Below are positions 1 to 9,800 of a stretch of DNA of 64,000 bases, piece by piece. Under the pieces are notes generated by a model. It made no database searches and was not told the origin of the DNA. It was given only the letters and a program-made list of their open reading frames with translations. The position numbers and the translations under genes were made by a program. Origin of the DNA: Mesostigma viride (lineage: Eukaryota; Streptophyta; Mesostigmatophyceae; Mesostigmatales; Mesostigmataceae); assembly GCA_009746045.1 (NCBI GenBank), contig RPFO01000131.1, positions 241,860 through 305,859 of the forward strand. Direction: 5' to 3'. Each line of letters opens with the position of its first letter. Position 1 is the stretch's first letter.

Positions 1-168
1 GGACATGGCGGGGAACTGCCGTGTTGAGTTCTCACCGACGGTGGTCGACCTCTGATACAGCGAGCGGATGACAGCAATCAGGGGGGTGGGGACGCGAGCG
101 CGGCCGAGAACGGCCCAAAGAGCCGGCCCAAAGAACAGAGTCAAATGCCTTGCATGATAAAGTCGACG
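1..168 (-). pseudogene. LINE reverse transcriptase fragment (window edge)
   Basis: Read on the minus strand, this stretch encodes a typical non-LTR reverse transcriptase block: K-A-F-D-S-V, then V-P-T-P-L-I-A-V-I-R-S-L-Y, then a T-T-V segment. This corresponds to RT motifs around the first catalytic aspartate (A-F-D) and the following helix. The fragment is cut by the window edge, and I see no matching continuation upstream in 171-540. It is a degraded LINE copy rather than a host gene. The assignment rests on motif recognition only. Confidence 0.6.
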
Positions 169-170
169 AA

Positions 171-1000
171 GCTATTAAGATGGCGGGGAAAACCACCAGG
201 CTGCAGCAGGAGTGCGACTCTCCTCACTCTCCTCTATGAGGCGGCGCGCAACGAAGATGGCCATGACAGTGATGCAACCATGCCGGAACCACTGCAGTTG
301 GCTTTCCCCCAGGTGAGGCGGCCGAAAGCAGAACGAAGGAGGTTGAGGATCATGCGCATGAACAACTTGAGAGCGGCGCTCTGGACACTGGATGCAGACT
401 CCTCGGTAGTAACTTGGCGGGGTTGTCAGGAGAGCCTTTGTCTTTGTAGAGCATCACCCGGAAGCTGTGTTGCCATAATTTCTGGATATAGGCGGCCGGG
501 GCATCACTCCAGCAGGATTTTCTAGACTAGATAGCTTAGAGTTAGGATAGTTCGATTACGCGGCTTCCTCCACCCCACCCATCCATCATGGAATATGTGC
601 TACATGATCTCCCAACGGAGGCATGTTATAATTTAATTTAATTTAATTTTAATCACTCCAGCAGAAACTTGTTGTTGCAGACGTCATGCTTGAAGCAGAA
701 ACTGCGTGAGCGCCCCCAGATTAACTACCGGTGTTGGGAGCTGCATGGTCGGGACGTCAACGGCTGCCAGTAGTAGGTCACTGAGGTGTACTACCTGGCT
801 GAGCAGGCTTACCCCCCCAGGCATGCAGGGCCCACATCGGTATTCACCTGGTCTGTGCAGGCAAGATGGCCGGCAAAGAGGAGGCAGCAGTGCATGTCGG
901 ATGCACTGATGGTATGGGTGACAAGACGGACTCGCTCGCAGTAGAGCTCGGCCTGGGTGCGGCGCTCTCGGTATAGCGGACGCCATGGATGTGCATGACG
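171..1000. other. Degraded LINE-like DNA without a supported gene
   Basis: No convincing gene is visible. Positions 600-660 hold an AT-rich run of ATTTA/TTTAA units resembling the (TTAA)n tails of the LINEs seen elsewhere in the window. Parts of 680-1000 look like decayed retrotransposon sequence in several frames. The open frames here are short and lack recognisable domains. Confidence 0.4.
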
Positions 1001-1029
1001 GAGCATTCTAGTGACGGTGCCGTCAAGCT

Positions 1030-1195
1030 GTTTGCTCAGCGCCTGGTCCAGGGTCCACGCCTCCCAGCCAAAAGGAGGATGCTGAGGACAAGGAGCGTCT
1101 TACGCCATAAGCAGGACCCCCAGAAGCCCAAGGTGTACTGGAGGGGCGGGGACCTGATGATCAACCACAAGATGTGGACGCCCCCAGCGGGCTAG
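1030..1195 (+). pseudogene. C-terminal end of a LINE ORF
   Basis: The frame ends at a TAG at 1193-1195 and encodes a conserved tail: L-R-H-K-Q-D-P-Q-K-P-K-V-Y-W-R-G-G-D-L-M. The minus-strand LINE at 16.6-16.8 kb has nearly the same tail directly before its 3' UTR. Such an 'R-x-x-x-WRG-x-x-L' tail resembles the end of L1-type ORF1 proteins, but this is recognition from memory. The upstream part is decayed. Confidence 0.55.
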
Positions 1196-1504
1196 AGTAG
1201 CAATAGCCCTAGCTTGTAACCATTGGCGTCACTGCCGCTAAGGCAGCCATGCCTAGAATGTTGCCTAGCTGTGCCAACACACCTAGTCACGTGCCGCCAA
1301 CGCACGGTACACAACCAGCCATAGCCTTAGCCTAGTCCTAGTACAGCCATGCTACGCCCTGGCTATGTTCAGATTACTTGCCCACGCTCCTTGCTATGAT
1401 ATGCTCACATGGGTCTTATTGCACCCACAGTTTGCCGGATCGTTAGCCTGTCCTTTTAGCTAGCCGCGCCCGATTGCAGCTGTGGCATGCCTTTGGCATG
1501 AAGG
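1196..1504 (+). mobile_element. LINE 3' UTR, first part (continues at 15185)
   Basis: This sequence matches, in reverse complement and with divergence, the 3' UTR of the minus-strand LINE at about 16.2-16.6 kb. It includes the shared stretches near 'gcacgtgactaggt', 'cccatgtgagcata' and 'tgtggcatgcc'. The UTR is interrupted at 1504/1505 by the gypsy element and resumes at 15185, after one copy of the target duplication. Confidence 0.75.
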
Positions 1505-2190
1505 TGTAACGAACCCATCCGGGTCGTGCGAAAGATCCTATGTTAGGGTGGTTAATATGGAAATCTGGGTCAACCGCTCACCACTCTCCGGGAGTGGTAT
1601 TAACGGAGCAGTTGCGGCATTTACACTGCTACGGCTCACGATGATTAATATTGCATTAATCTACACAACCCACATTCAGGATAGAGCCACCAAATGCAGT
1701 TGGAATTATGCCCCAGGTTCAGACAGGTGATAACACACACTTTATTCCGAACCAAGAGGACGAGACTCTCGTCCTCGGACCAATTTCACCTAGGTCTGCC
1801 ACCAAGCTGGCAAGGGGCGCCGACATGGCGCCGACCTTCCAGAGAATTCCGAAACGTGCAGTCCACACAAGATCCTCGGGTCGACATCGACCCTCGCCAG
1901 GCTACAGAATCCACGCATGAGTACAATATCTCAACCAGCTATAAAGTACGCAGCGCGGCGCGACTGCACCGGCCTACTAGCTCTAGAAGATCTCGTACAT
2001 CAACCTAGGCCCAAAATAACCGGTCCGAATCACACAAACTATCATAGTTCCATACAAAAGTCCTGACCAAGGGACAATTCCCAAATTAAGTCCCGAAATG
2101 AATCCCAAAGTCCTACGGACTATGACAACAAGCCAAAATACATAATTTATTCCATTGTTGCACCCGTTCCAAAGGGTCGGGTTCGCAACA
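1505..2190 (-). repeat. Gypsy 3' LTR (element orientation)
   Basis: This is a 686-bp direct repeat of 14497-15184, starting TG and ending CA. It differs from its partner by small changes such as those around 1843-1860 and 1893-1905. The preceding five bases, GAAGG, are the target duplication. Confidence 0.95.
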
Positions 2191-2470
2191 CAGCTCCCTC
2201 TCCCCGGGGGACGGTAGTCCCTACCGTCATGTAGATAAGGCCCAGCAACTAAAGGGAGAAAGCACACAACAAACATGTTACTAACCACACATGGTTACTC
2301 TACTTGCCTCGCAGGGCAAAAAATCAGGTTGACCATAGGGGTACTATGTCCCAGCCCATGTTCACCCATCAGACTAGTAAAACCAATTCCCCCAGAACTT
2401 GCCACACAAGGACAAGTTTTGACGTAGTCAAATAGTGGAATTCTTCCAACCACACTTCCGACCTTCCTGG
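2191..2470. other. Gypsy 3' untranslated region with polypurine tract
   Basis: Between the last internal ORF and the 3' LTR there is no coding sequence. On the element (minus) strand the final bases before the LTR are purine-rich (GGGGAGAGGGAGCTG), as expected for the plus-strand primer tract of an LTR retrotransposon. Confidence 0.6.
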
Positions 2471-4104
2471 TCAGCGGCCGTGGTTTCGCCGGCGATTCGC
2501 GGGATCCGGGGCCTTCTCATTTCGTTGTTGGCAGGCCCGCTGGTATGCCCGCTCTCCAATCTCTGTGGCCTGTGGACCACGGGTCCCAGGGTACGCCAAG
2601 AGCTCCTCCTCGAACGCCCACTGCTCCGGTCTGCCCGCATCGCGCCGCCCCAAAAGAGAGAGGCGGGTCCACGAGCCGAGAGGCCACATGGCCAAGAAGG
2701 CCGCCAGGTACTCCGGAATCGTGAAGAGGAGGGTCTTCGCACCCTTGTCCACCACCCCGCAACGGTGGTCCCGAATGTAAGCCTCTCCCATACCCATCAT
2801 CACCTCAGACGCTAGGCTCCAATCAATCCAAGTGTTCTCGTCCACGCTCATGTCCAGGAAGTCAGGAGCCGTCGCGTGCAGGAACGCTGGCGCGTCCGGG
2901 GCCAGCTTCGGAGGCCCCACCAAACGGGTTTCGCCCGCCACCCGGTAGGTCCAGCTGTCCCCCTCGGGCGCATAGCGCGTCACCCTCCCAACCGTGAAGG
3001 GGAGATTTTCCCCAGGGACGAATGGTCGTGGACGTCGGAGGGGAATCCTCGGGTACAGACGTACGCGCAGCAGCTCCAGATAGGCGCCCCGGTCCTTGTA
3101 GCACCACGGTCCCGCCGAGAACACCAGGTCATAGTCCGCATACTCCTGTGGTGATCGGGGTTGGACCGGCGCGTCCGCACTCCAATCCACCCCCAATATT
3201 TCCATACGAGGACATCTGCCCCCGTGGGCAACTGTGCGGCCGGGTATCGGTCGGAGATAGGCCCCCAATGACCATGGCACGTCATGGGGGAGGGGCGGCG
3301 GGCCCGGAATCGCTAGCGCAAGCGCCTGGACTTCCGGCATCTGGCCGCGACCCGCTGGGTGAGCGACGTCAGTATCCGTCCGTGTTGACTGCACGAACGA
3401 AGGGCCGGAGGCAGCCTTTCCGCTGGCTGTTGACGGTGCGACCTCCGGGGTCGACCGGTGGGCCCGTGCAGTAGAAGTGTCCGCAACAGCCTTGCCACGA
3501 TCTGCCGAGGGCGCGGCCTCCGGAGCCGACCTTGGCGACTGCCGTCGATGAGGGACCGGCTCCTGCCAATCCAACTGTCTTGCTCCGATCAGCCGAAGGT
3601 GCGGCCTCCGGGGCCGACCTTGGCGACCGCGACCCTTGATGTCCCGTCGCCCTGTCCCATGTCCGCCGAAAGGACCTTTCCTCCTCACGCGTCTCCGGGC
3701 GAACACCCACGCCACGGGAAGGCTCCCTGGAGCGGGACGCGTCCCGTGCGCTGCCGGACCTCCTGTCCTGACCCGGGGGTCGCCGGTCTCCCGAGTTCTC
3801 GCGGCGGGCCCCGGCATCGCGCGAGGCGTTGCCGGCTGAGTGGGCAAGTTCCCGGGGCGCAGGGCGCGGCGGGAACAGGTCGTCGTCCTCACTCCAGTCC
3901 TCCTCCTCATCGGGGCCCTCCCCGCCGCGATCATCCGCCTCGTCCAACTCCACGATGCGGTCGAGCGCCTGCCGGAGGGAGTACTGGCCTGCTGCGGTGC
4001 AGAACGGGCGCCGCAAGGCCCCATCTGGCGGCAAGCCCCGGTAGGCACGCTGCAGGATCTGACGTCGTGCCGGTGCGACGAGCAAGAACATGAGGCGGGG
4101 GTAG

Positions 4105-4745
4105 TGTCAGGGGTGAAGTTCACCCTGTGTGCCCAACTGCCTGCCGTTAATATATTTCATATAGGCCATCCATTGTAAACGGAGGTATTAGGGTTGCGTC
4201 CCTAATAATCGCACCCGCCTGCCGTATTTGTGGCCATAATTAATATCGGCAAAGTATTATGCAGTGTTGGGACAGTGAGCACGTGTCATGTTACGGCTCA
4301 TGATTTGGTCACGGAGTGACTAAGATATTAGTGCCGAAGCTACGAGAACCGGCACATTATATCAAGACTTGTACGTTCAGGGTCCTACGACCTATAGCTA
4401 GCGTACTATTCAGTCGTACTACTCGACTAGAGAGTGTTAACGGAATCTGGCTTGCGTAACGCATTCTCAGCACATTTCAGATAAGCTACGCAATCTTTGT
4501 GCCAGCCTGTCGAGCACTCACACTTTGTGCACCTTTGTGCATAAGAGGAAGACGCAACCTACGTTGCACTTACCTAAGGTCTGAGCCATGAGTTATGGCT
4601 GACGCTTATGGTCCCCACCCGGGAGCCACATCATGGTTTTGGTGGACAAACGGTGGTAGTCCGGGATTTAATATGCAATGATAATAAAGCGTAATCTTTA
4701 ATTGTCACTATCGTTTTCGACCTACAAGTCTCAATATTTCTGACA
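4105..4745 (+). repeat. LTR of nested non-autonomous element, left copy
   Basis: This 641-bp direct repeat of 5610-6250 appears to have no differences from it. It begins TGTCAG and ends CTGACA, giving short inverted ends. The target duplication GGTAG precedes it. Confidence 0.95.
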
Positions 4746-5609
4746 CAAAACCATTACAGAAAAACCTTAGGGTTAAGATGAAGAACGTGACATGCTACGA
4801 ATTAGCGAGATACGCAAGTAACGTCATGGAATATTACCCGGAAGTTCGCGGCATTGTTGTTGGCAAGCCGCACACTCGGCCTGGAAGTGGCCAGTCGGCC
4901 GCGGCCTACAGAGCCGCTGGGCCATATATTTCCTGATTCCAGCAAAAGCACCAGATTTCGTGAGTGCAGCTGCGGCAGACATGCCGATTGAAGGCTGGCG
5001 CTACAGAAGATCCAAGTTCAATCCATGCCAGGAGCGAACGTGAGCCGAAAATGAGCTTTGTGGTTATCTTTTTTTGGGTGCGGTTGGAAGGCGCTGTTTC
5101 GCTCGAGTTTTAAGTGCTCGATCTTTATGCGAATTGAGCCGGCGGCATCGGGGATCCCGGAGCCGAGAAGCCAGCGCTGTCTATGGAAATGAAGAGGTCG
5201 GAATTTTTTGATTCCGATGCCCTTTTTGGTTATTGCTTATCCTTTTGAAAGCATGGGGGGGGGGCGCATTGTGCCCCGCGTTGGCATGCTTGTGCATGTC
5301 TTAATTCTCCTTTATGTTCATGCCCAATGGGTACATTGGTTCATCGTGATCAAGCTTCCTGGGTAAGGGGAATGTGCTGGTTATTATACCTAGAAAGTCC
5401 TACCAACTACCCAACAAGGGGGGCATTTTGATACCATTGGATTTACCAGAGCGTGTACCGGCTTAAGTTGAACAAGGGGTGTGTGAGAGCCAGTTTATAC
5501 CTGGCTGCCCCACCCAGCTTTTTAGGCTCTTGCCTGAATTGAGCGGGGAGAAACTGTTGGCCCTATTGTACCTGCATAGTGTCTTCACTTTAGGCATTGT
5601 GCAAGGGGG
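4746..5609. other. Internal region of the nested element, non-coding
   Basis: No open frame or domain is visible. The bases after the left LTR (CAAAACCATTACAG) do not match the TGGTATC primer site seen in the two copia-type elements, so the primer is unclear. Several purine runs (TAAGGGGAATG, CAAGGGGGGC, GCAAGGGGG) lie toward the right end, as in the copia-type elements further along. Confidence 0.6.
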
Positions 5610-6250
5610 TGTCAGGGGTGAAGTTCACCCTGTGTGCCCAACTGCCTGCCGTTAATATATTTCATATAGGCCATCCATTGTAAACGGAGGTATTAGGGTT
5701 GCGTCCCTAATAATCGCACCCGCCTGCCGTATTTGTGGCCATAATTAATATCGGCAAAGTATTATGCAGTGTTGGGACAGTGAGCACGTGTCATGTTACG
5801 GCTCATGATTTGGTCACGGAGTGACTAAGATATTAGTGCCGAAGCTACGAGAACCGGCACATTATATCAAGACTTGTACGTTCAGGGTCCTACGACCTAT
5901 AGCTAGCGTACTATTCAGTCGTACTACTCGACTAGAGAGTGTTAACGGAATCTGGCTTGCGTAACGCATTCTCAGCACATTTCAGATAAGCTACGCAATC
6001 TTTGTGCCAGCCTGTCGAGCACTCACACTTTGTGCACCTTTGTGCATAAGAGGAAGACGCAACCTACGTTGCACTTACCTAAGGTCTGAGCCATGAGTTA
6101 TGGCTGACGCTTATGGTCCCCACCCGGGAGCCACATCATGGTTTTGGTGGACAAACGGTGGTAGTCCGGGATTTAATATGCAATGATAATAAAGCGTAAT
6201 CTTTAATTGTCACTATCGTTTTCGACCTACAAGTCTCAATATTTCTGACA
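5610..6250 (+). repeat. LTR of nested non-autonomous element, right copy
   Basis: This is the right-hand partner of 4105-4745, the same length and apparently the same sequence. The target duplication GGTAG follows at 6251-6255. Confidence 0.95.
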
Positions 6251-6870
6251 GGTAGGCCATGAGGGCCGACACCGTAGTCACGCAACGGTTGCAGGCACAG
6301 CTGGGTGCGTGGTCCTCCCAAGCTGTCCCTACCGCCACATTCCCTCGAATCGCCGTCCGGGTCTCGACTTTGAACCCGCAGTGCCTTTGCACGGATTTGC
6401 GGAACTTCTCGTGTCGATCGTCGGGCCACTCCAGAACCGAGGAGGCCAGGTAGTCTTGATCGGCCTTGCCGTGCCTGCGCCGTCGACGCGCCAAGAACAC
6501 GCCCTCCTGGCCGTAGTCGGGCAGAAACATCCGCGGATTAAAGGTCTCACGGTTGTTCTCGTTGGCGGTCGCAGCTCTATCCGACCCCTGCTCCTTCATG
6601 TCTTCCGACCGTCGTCTCTTGCCACAACTGGCAGGCGGTGCGAACCCCGGAGGCTCCTCCGGGGAGGCTGGGGGTGTGAACCGCACCAAAGGACTGCTGG
6701 AGTCACTACCTATGGGGCGGGGGCTGAAGCGAGTCTCCTCCGGGGAGTACGCCTGTTGTACAAGGAATGACCACGAGCAGCAAGGCAACACCTGTGAGTA
6801 CCGGTGTCATACCGACTAGTGTACGGTGTACCTGTGGTATGTACATACCTCTATGTGTATGTACATACCT

Positions 6871-9800
6871 CTAGTGCAACCTGTGGGCCTTCTTGTACGC
6901 GTCTAGCAACCGCTTGCAGCCAGAGAGCTCCTTCTCCGTCCGCCAAGAGGCCTCTGCCCCATATCTAGTAAACTTCCACCGGATCCGATATTGGCGTTGA
7001 CGACCACGCCCGAAATCGCGATGGGCGACAATCTCCTCGACCTCGTCCTCCTGTTCCCCTGTCTCCGGGTCGTATTCCACCGGAGCCGGGGGATTGAGTC
7101 TACCCTGGATCGAGTTCTGGTGGTACAGCTTGAGCTGGTCGCGGTGGAAGGTTGTCGCGGTGCCCCATGAGATGGGCACGTCCACCTTGAACATGACATC
7201 ATCCCATTTCTCCAGCACTTGGTGGGGCCCCAGGTACATGGGCCGGAGCTTCGTTTTGAGCTCCCCTTCCACCTTCTGGGAGAATCGACCGAGCTGGGGT
7301 CCCTCTACCAGGACCCAGTCCCCGACCTCGATGTCCGGTGCTCTAGAGTCCCGCTTGCCTTCCACGCGAGCCATGTTGCGCTCGGCAGCGGCCCGGTACC
7401 CTTTAACCGCACTGTTGTGAGCTTGGCGCATCTTTTCCAGCAGGCTGCTCACGCCCGCCAGAGTAGTGCGCAGCACCTCCGGTTCCGCCAGCGCCGGACT
7501 CGTCAGCAAGTCGGTCGGCGTCAGCGGATGCCTTCCCGTGTTGAGAAAGAACGGGGTTAGGCCATGGGCTGCCTGTGGTGCGTTGTTCAAGGAGAACTCC
7601 ACCAAGCACAGCAACTCCTCCCAGTTGCTGCCCACCTCGTCGGTGTAATGGCGCATGGTTTCCTGTACCGTGCGGTTGAGTCGCTCCACCAGATGGGAGG
7701 ACGAGCTGTGATAAGCCGTCCCTAGCGACACCTTGGTTCCCAGGCAGTCGAAGAACTCCTGCCAGAACCGGGCGGTGAAGAGCGTGTCCCGGTCCGAGAT
7801 GAACTGGCGGCTGAGCCCGTGGAACCGGAAGACGTGGTTGAGGTACAGTTTGGCACACCCCTCGGCCGTGAGGTCAGCCGGACAGGGGGCCAGGTGACAC
7901 ATGCGCGTGAGTCGGTCCACGAACACCAAGATCTTGCTGTTGCCGTTCTTGGTCTTCTTAAAGGGGCCGACGAAATCCATCTGGATCGAGTCCCAGGGAC
8001 CCAGGGGATCAGGTAGCGTCTTTGGGACAGCCTGAGTACCCGTGTTCTGGGACTTGGCTATCTGGCACGACGGGCATTCGCGTATATAGGCCGCAATGTA
8101 GTCCTTCATGCCAGGCCAGTAGAAGTGACGACGTGCCCTTGGTAGCAGTCGCCCAATGCCCTGGTGACCGCCGACTAGGGAGTCGTGGAGCTCGTGGAGC
8201 AAGGCTGCTCGACAGAGCTCGGGTATGTAGAGGCGCCACGTGTCCGGGCGCACCATGACGTATAGGCGACCCTCTTGGAACTTGCACGGGAGCCTGCCCA
8301 TCATCTTGGGGTGTGACTTGATCACCTCCAAGGCGGCCGGCTCGGTAACCGTGAAGCGGCTGATCAGCATCTCCAGGGGGGAAGTGACCGTATACGCATC
8401 GGCCTCGTCCTCCTCCTCCGGTTGGTCCAGCGCCGAGTGTAGGTACTCAGACACGACCACCGGGGATCCAAGAGGTTCCAGATGAAAAATAGCCTGAGCC
8501 ACAGCGCCAAGGGGAACCCGTGTGTGGGACCCCTCCCCTTCCCCGGGGGACCGCGCGTCCACGCGCTGGTCGTCGTCGCCATCGGGGGGCGACAAGGCAT
8601 CCGGAGTGGTATGACTCATGTGAAACAGGTGGCGCGCCCGCGGCGACCGTGGGAGGTCATCGTAGAGCGGGGCGCCAGGCGCCTCCTCACAGGTGGTATG
8701 GAGCACCCCCATGTCCTCATAGAACCAGTAGTCAGCACGACGGGAGAGGGCGTCGGGCACCACGTTGTCCGCACCCTTCACATACTGGATCTTAAAAGGG
8801 GCAAACTGGGAAAGGTACTCCATCCACCTGGCCTGACGGGGCGTCAGATTTGGCTGCGTCAAGAGGTGGGTCAGGGGCCTATGGTCGGTGTGAATAATCA
8901 AACGGGCGGGGTCGAGGTCCCCTGTCTCGCTGACTGCAACATCAAACTGCGCGCCCAACAGGTGGTGGCGCCATGTGTGGCAACAGTAGACCACAGCCAA
9001 CAGCTCTTGCTGGTGGACCGGATAGTTCCGCTCGGCGGGGATCATTGTGCGGGAGATGTACTCAACCGGTTGCAAGCCCTTGCCTTGGTCCTGCAAGAGG
9101 ACCCCGCCGATAGCCACCTTGCTCGCATCCGTCGCAACCACAAAAGGAAGGGACGGGTCTGGGAGCACGAGCACGGGTGCCGCGGTCAAACTGGCCTTGA
9201 GGGCCTCAAAGGCCTGCTGGCACTGTGCCGACCAGACGAAGGATACGCCCTTCTTGAGGAGAGCGTTGATGGGCGACGCGATCGTGGCAAACCGGGGGAT
9301 GAAGCGTCGATAGTATGACGCAATCCCCAGAAAGCTACGCACGCCCTTCACGTCTGTCGGAGCTGGCCACTGTTGGACAGAGGCGATCTTCTCCGGGTCC
9401 GTGGCCACGCCTGCCGCTGAAAGCGTGTGGCCCAGGAACGGGACGCTGCGCCCCGCACGGACCTTAGCCCTGCGGGCCGAGAGATGCTCGTCCTCCATAA
9501 TGCGCAGGACCGTATCGACGTCCTCCAGGTGCTCCTCGAAGGTCTTGGAGTACACGAGGATGTCATCCAGATAGGCCAAAGCGCAAGTGCGTTTCCAGGA
9601 CCAGGGCGGCTTGTCCCCCTTGCGAGGGTCGCGCAGGTCACTGGATACCTGTGGCAGGTGTGCAGTCCCCATGACGGGCCGCAAGATGTCGTTCATGAGC
9701 ATCTGGAAGCTGGCTGGTGAGTTGCAAAGCCCCATCGCCGCCACACGGAACTGGTAGTGTCCGTATGGCGTATTGAAGGCCGTCTTGTGACAGTCCTCTT

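Larger units (their letters stand above)
4105..6250 (+). mobile_element. Non-autonomous LTR element nested in the gypsy element
   Basis: Two 641-bp direct repeats (4105-4745 and 5610-6250), starting TGTCAGG and ending CTGACA, enclose 864 bp with no open frame of note. A 5-bp target duplication, GGTAG, lies at 4100-4104 and 6251-6255. The LTRs look identical when read side by side, so the insertion is very recent. The 3' LTR is preceded by GCAAGGGGG, resembling the polypurine tracts of the copia-type elements in this window, which suggests the plus orientation and a copia-type donor. With no gag or pol it must be mobilised in trans (TRIM-like, though larger than typical TRIMs). Confidence 0.9.
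2471..6791 (-). pseudogene. Extra ORF downstream of pol in the gypsy element, disrupted
   Basis: A long frame follows pol on the same strand. Its first part (6791 down to 6251) has a C-A-C-N-R-C cysteine cluster. At 6250 it is interrupted by a nested LTR element. If that element and one target-duplication copy are removed, the frame stays open from ...A-L-M-A-Y into the part starting near 4104. A single frame change near 3500-3600 follows, inside a degenerate repeat encoding S-P-R-S-A-P-E-A-A-P. The C-terminal part (about 3250 to 2471) is compact and protein-like (W-C-Y-K-D-R-G-A-Y-L-E-L; W-I-D-W-S-L-A-S-E-V). I recognise no domain. The first in-frame start is GTG, preceded by CTCACAG, which could be a splice acceptor. 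It sits in the place of env or accessory ORFs of other LTR elements, but nothing here shows an envelope function. Confidence 0.6.

Noticed and set aside
8482-9318. 278-residue plus-strand frame
   Set aside because: It is the antisense of the intact pol gene and shows no domain.
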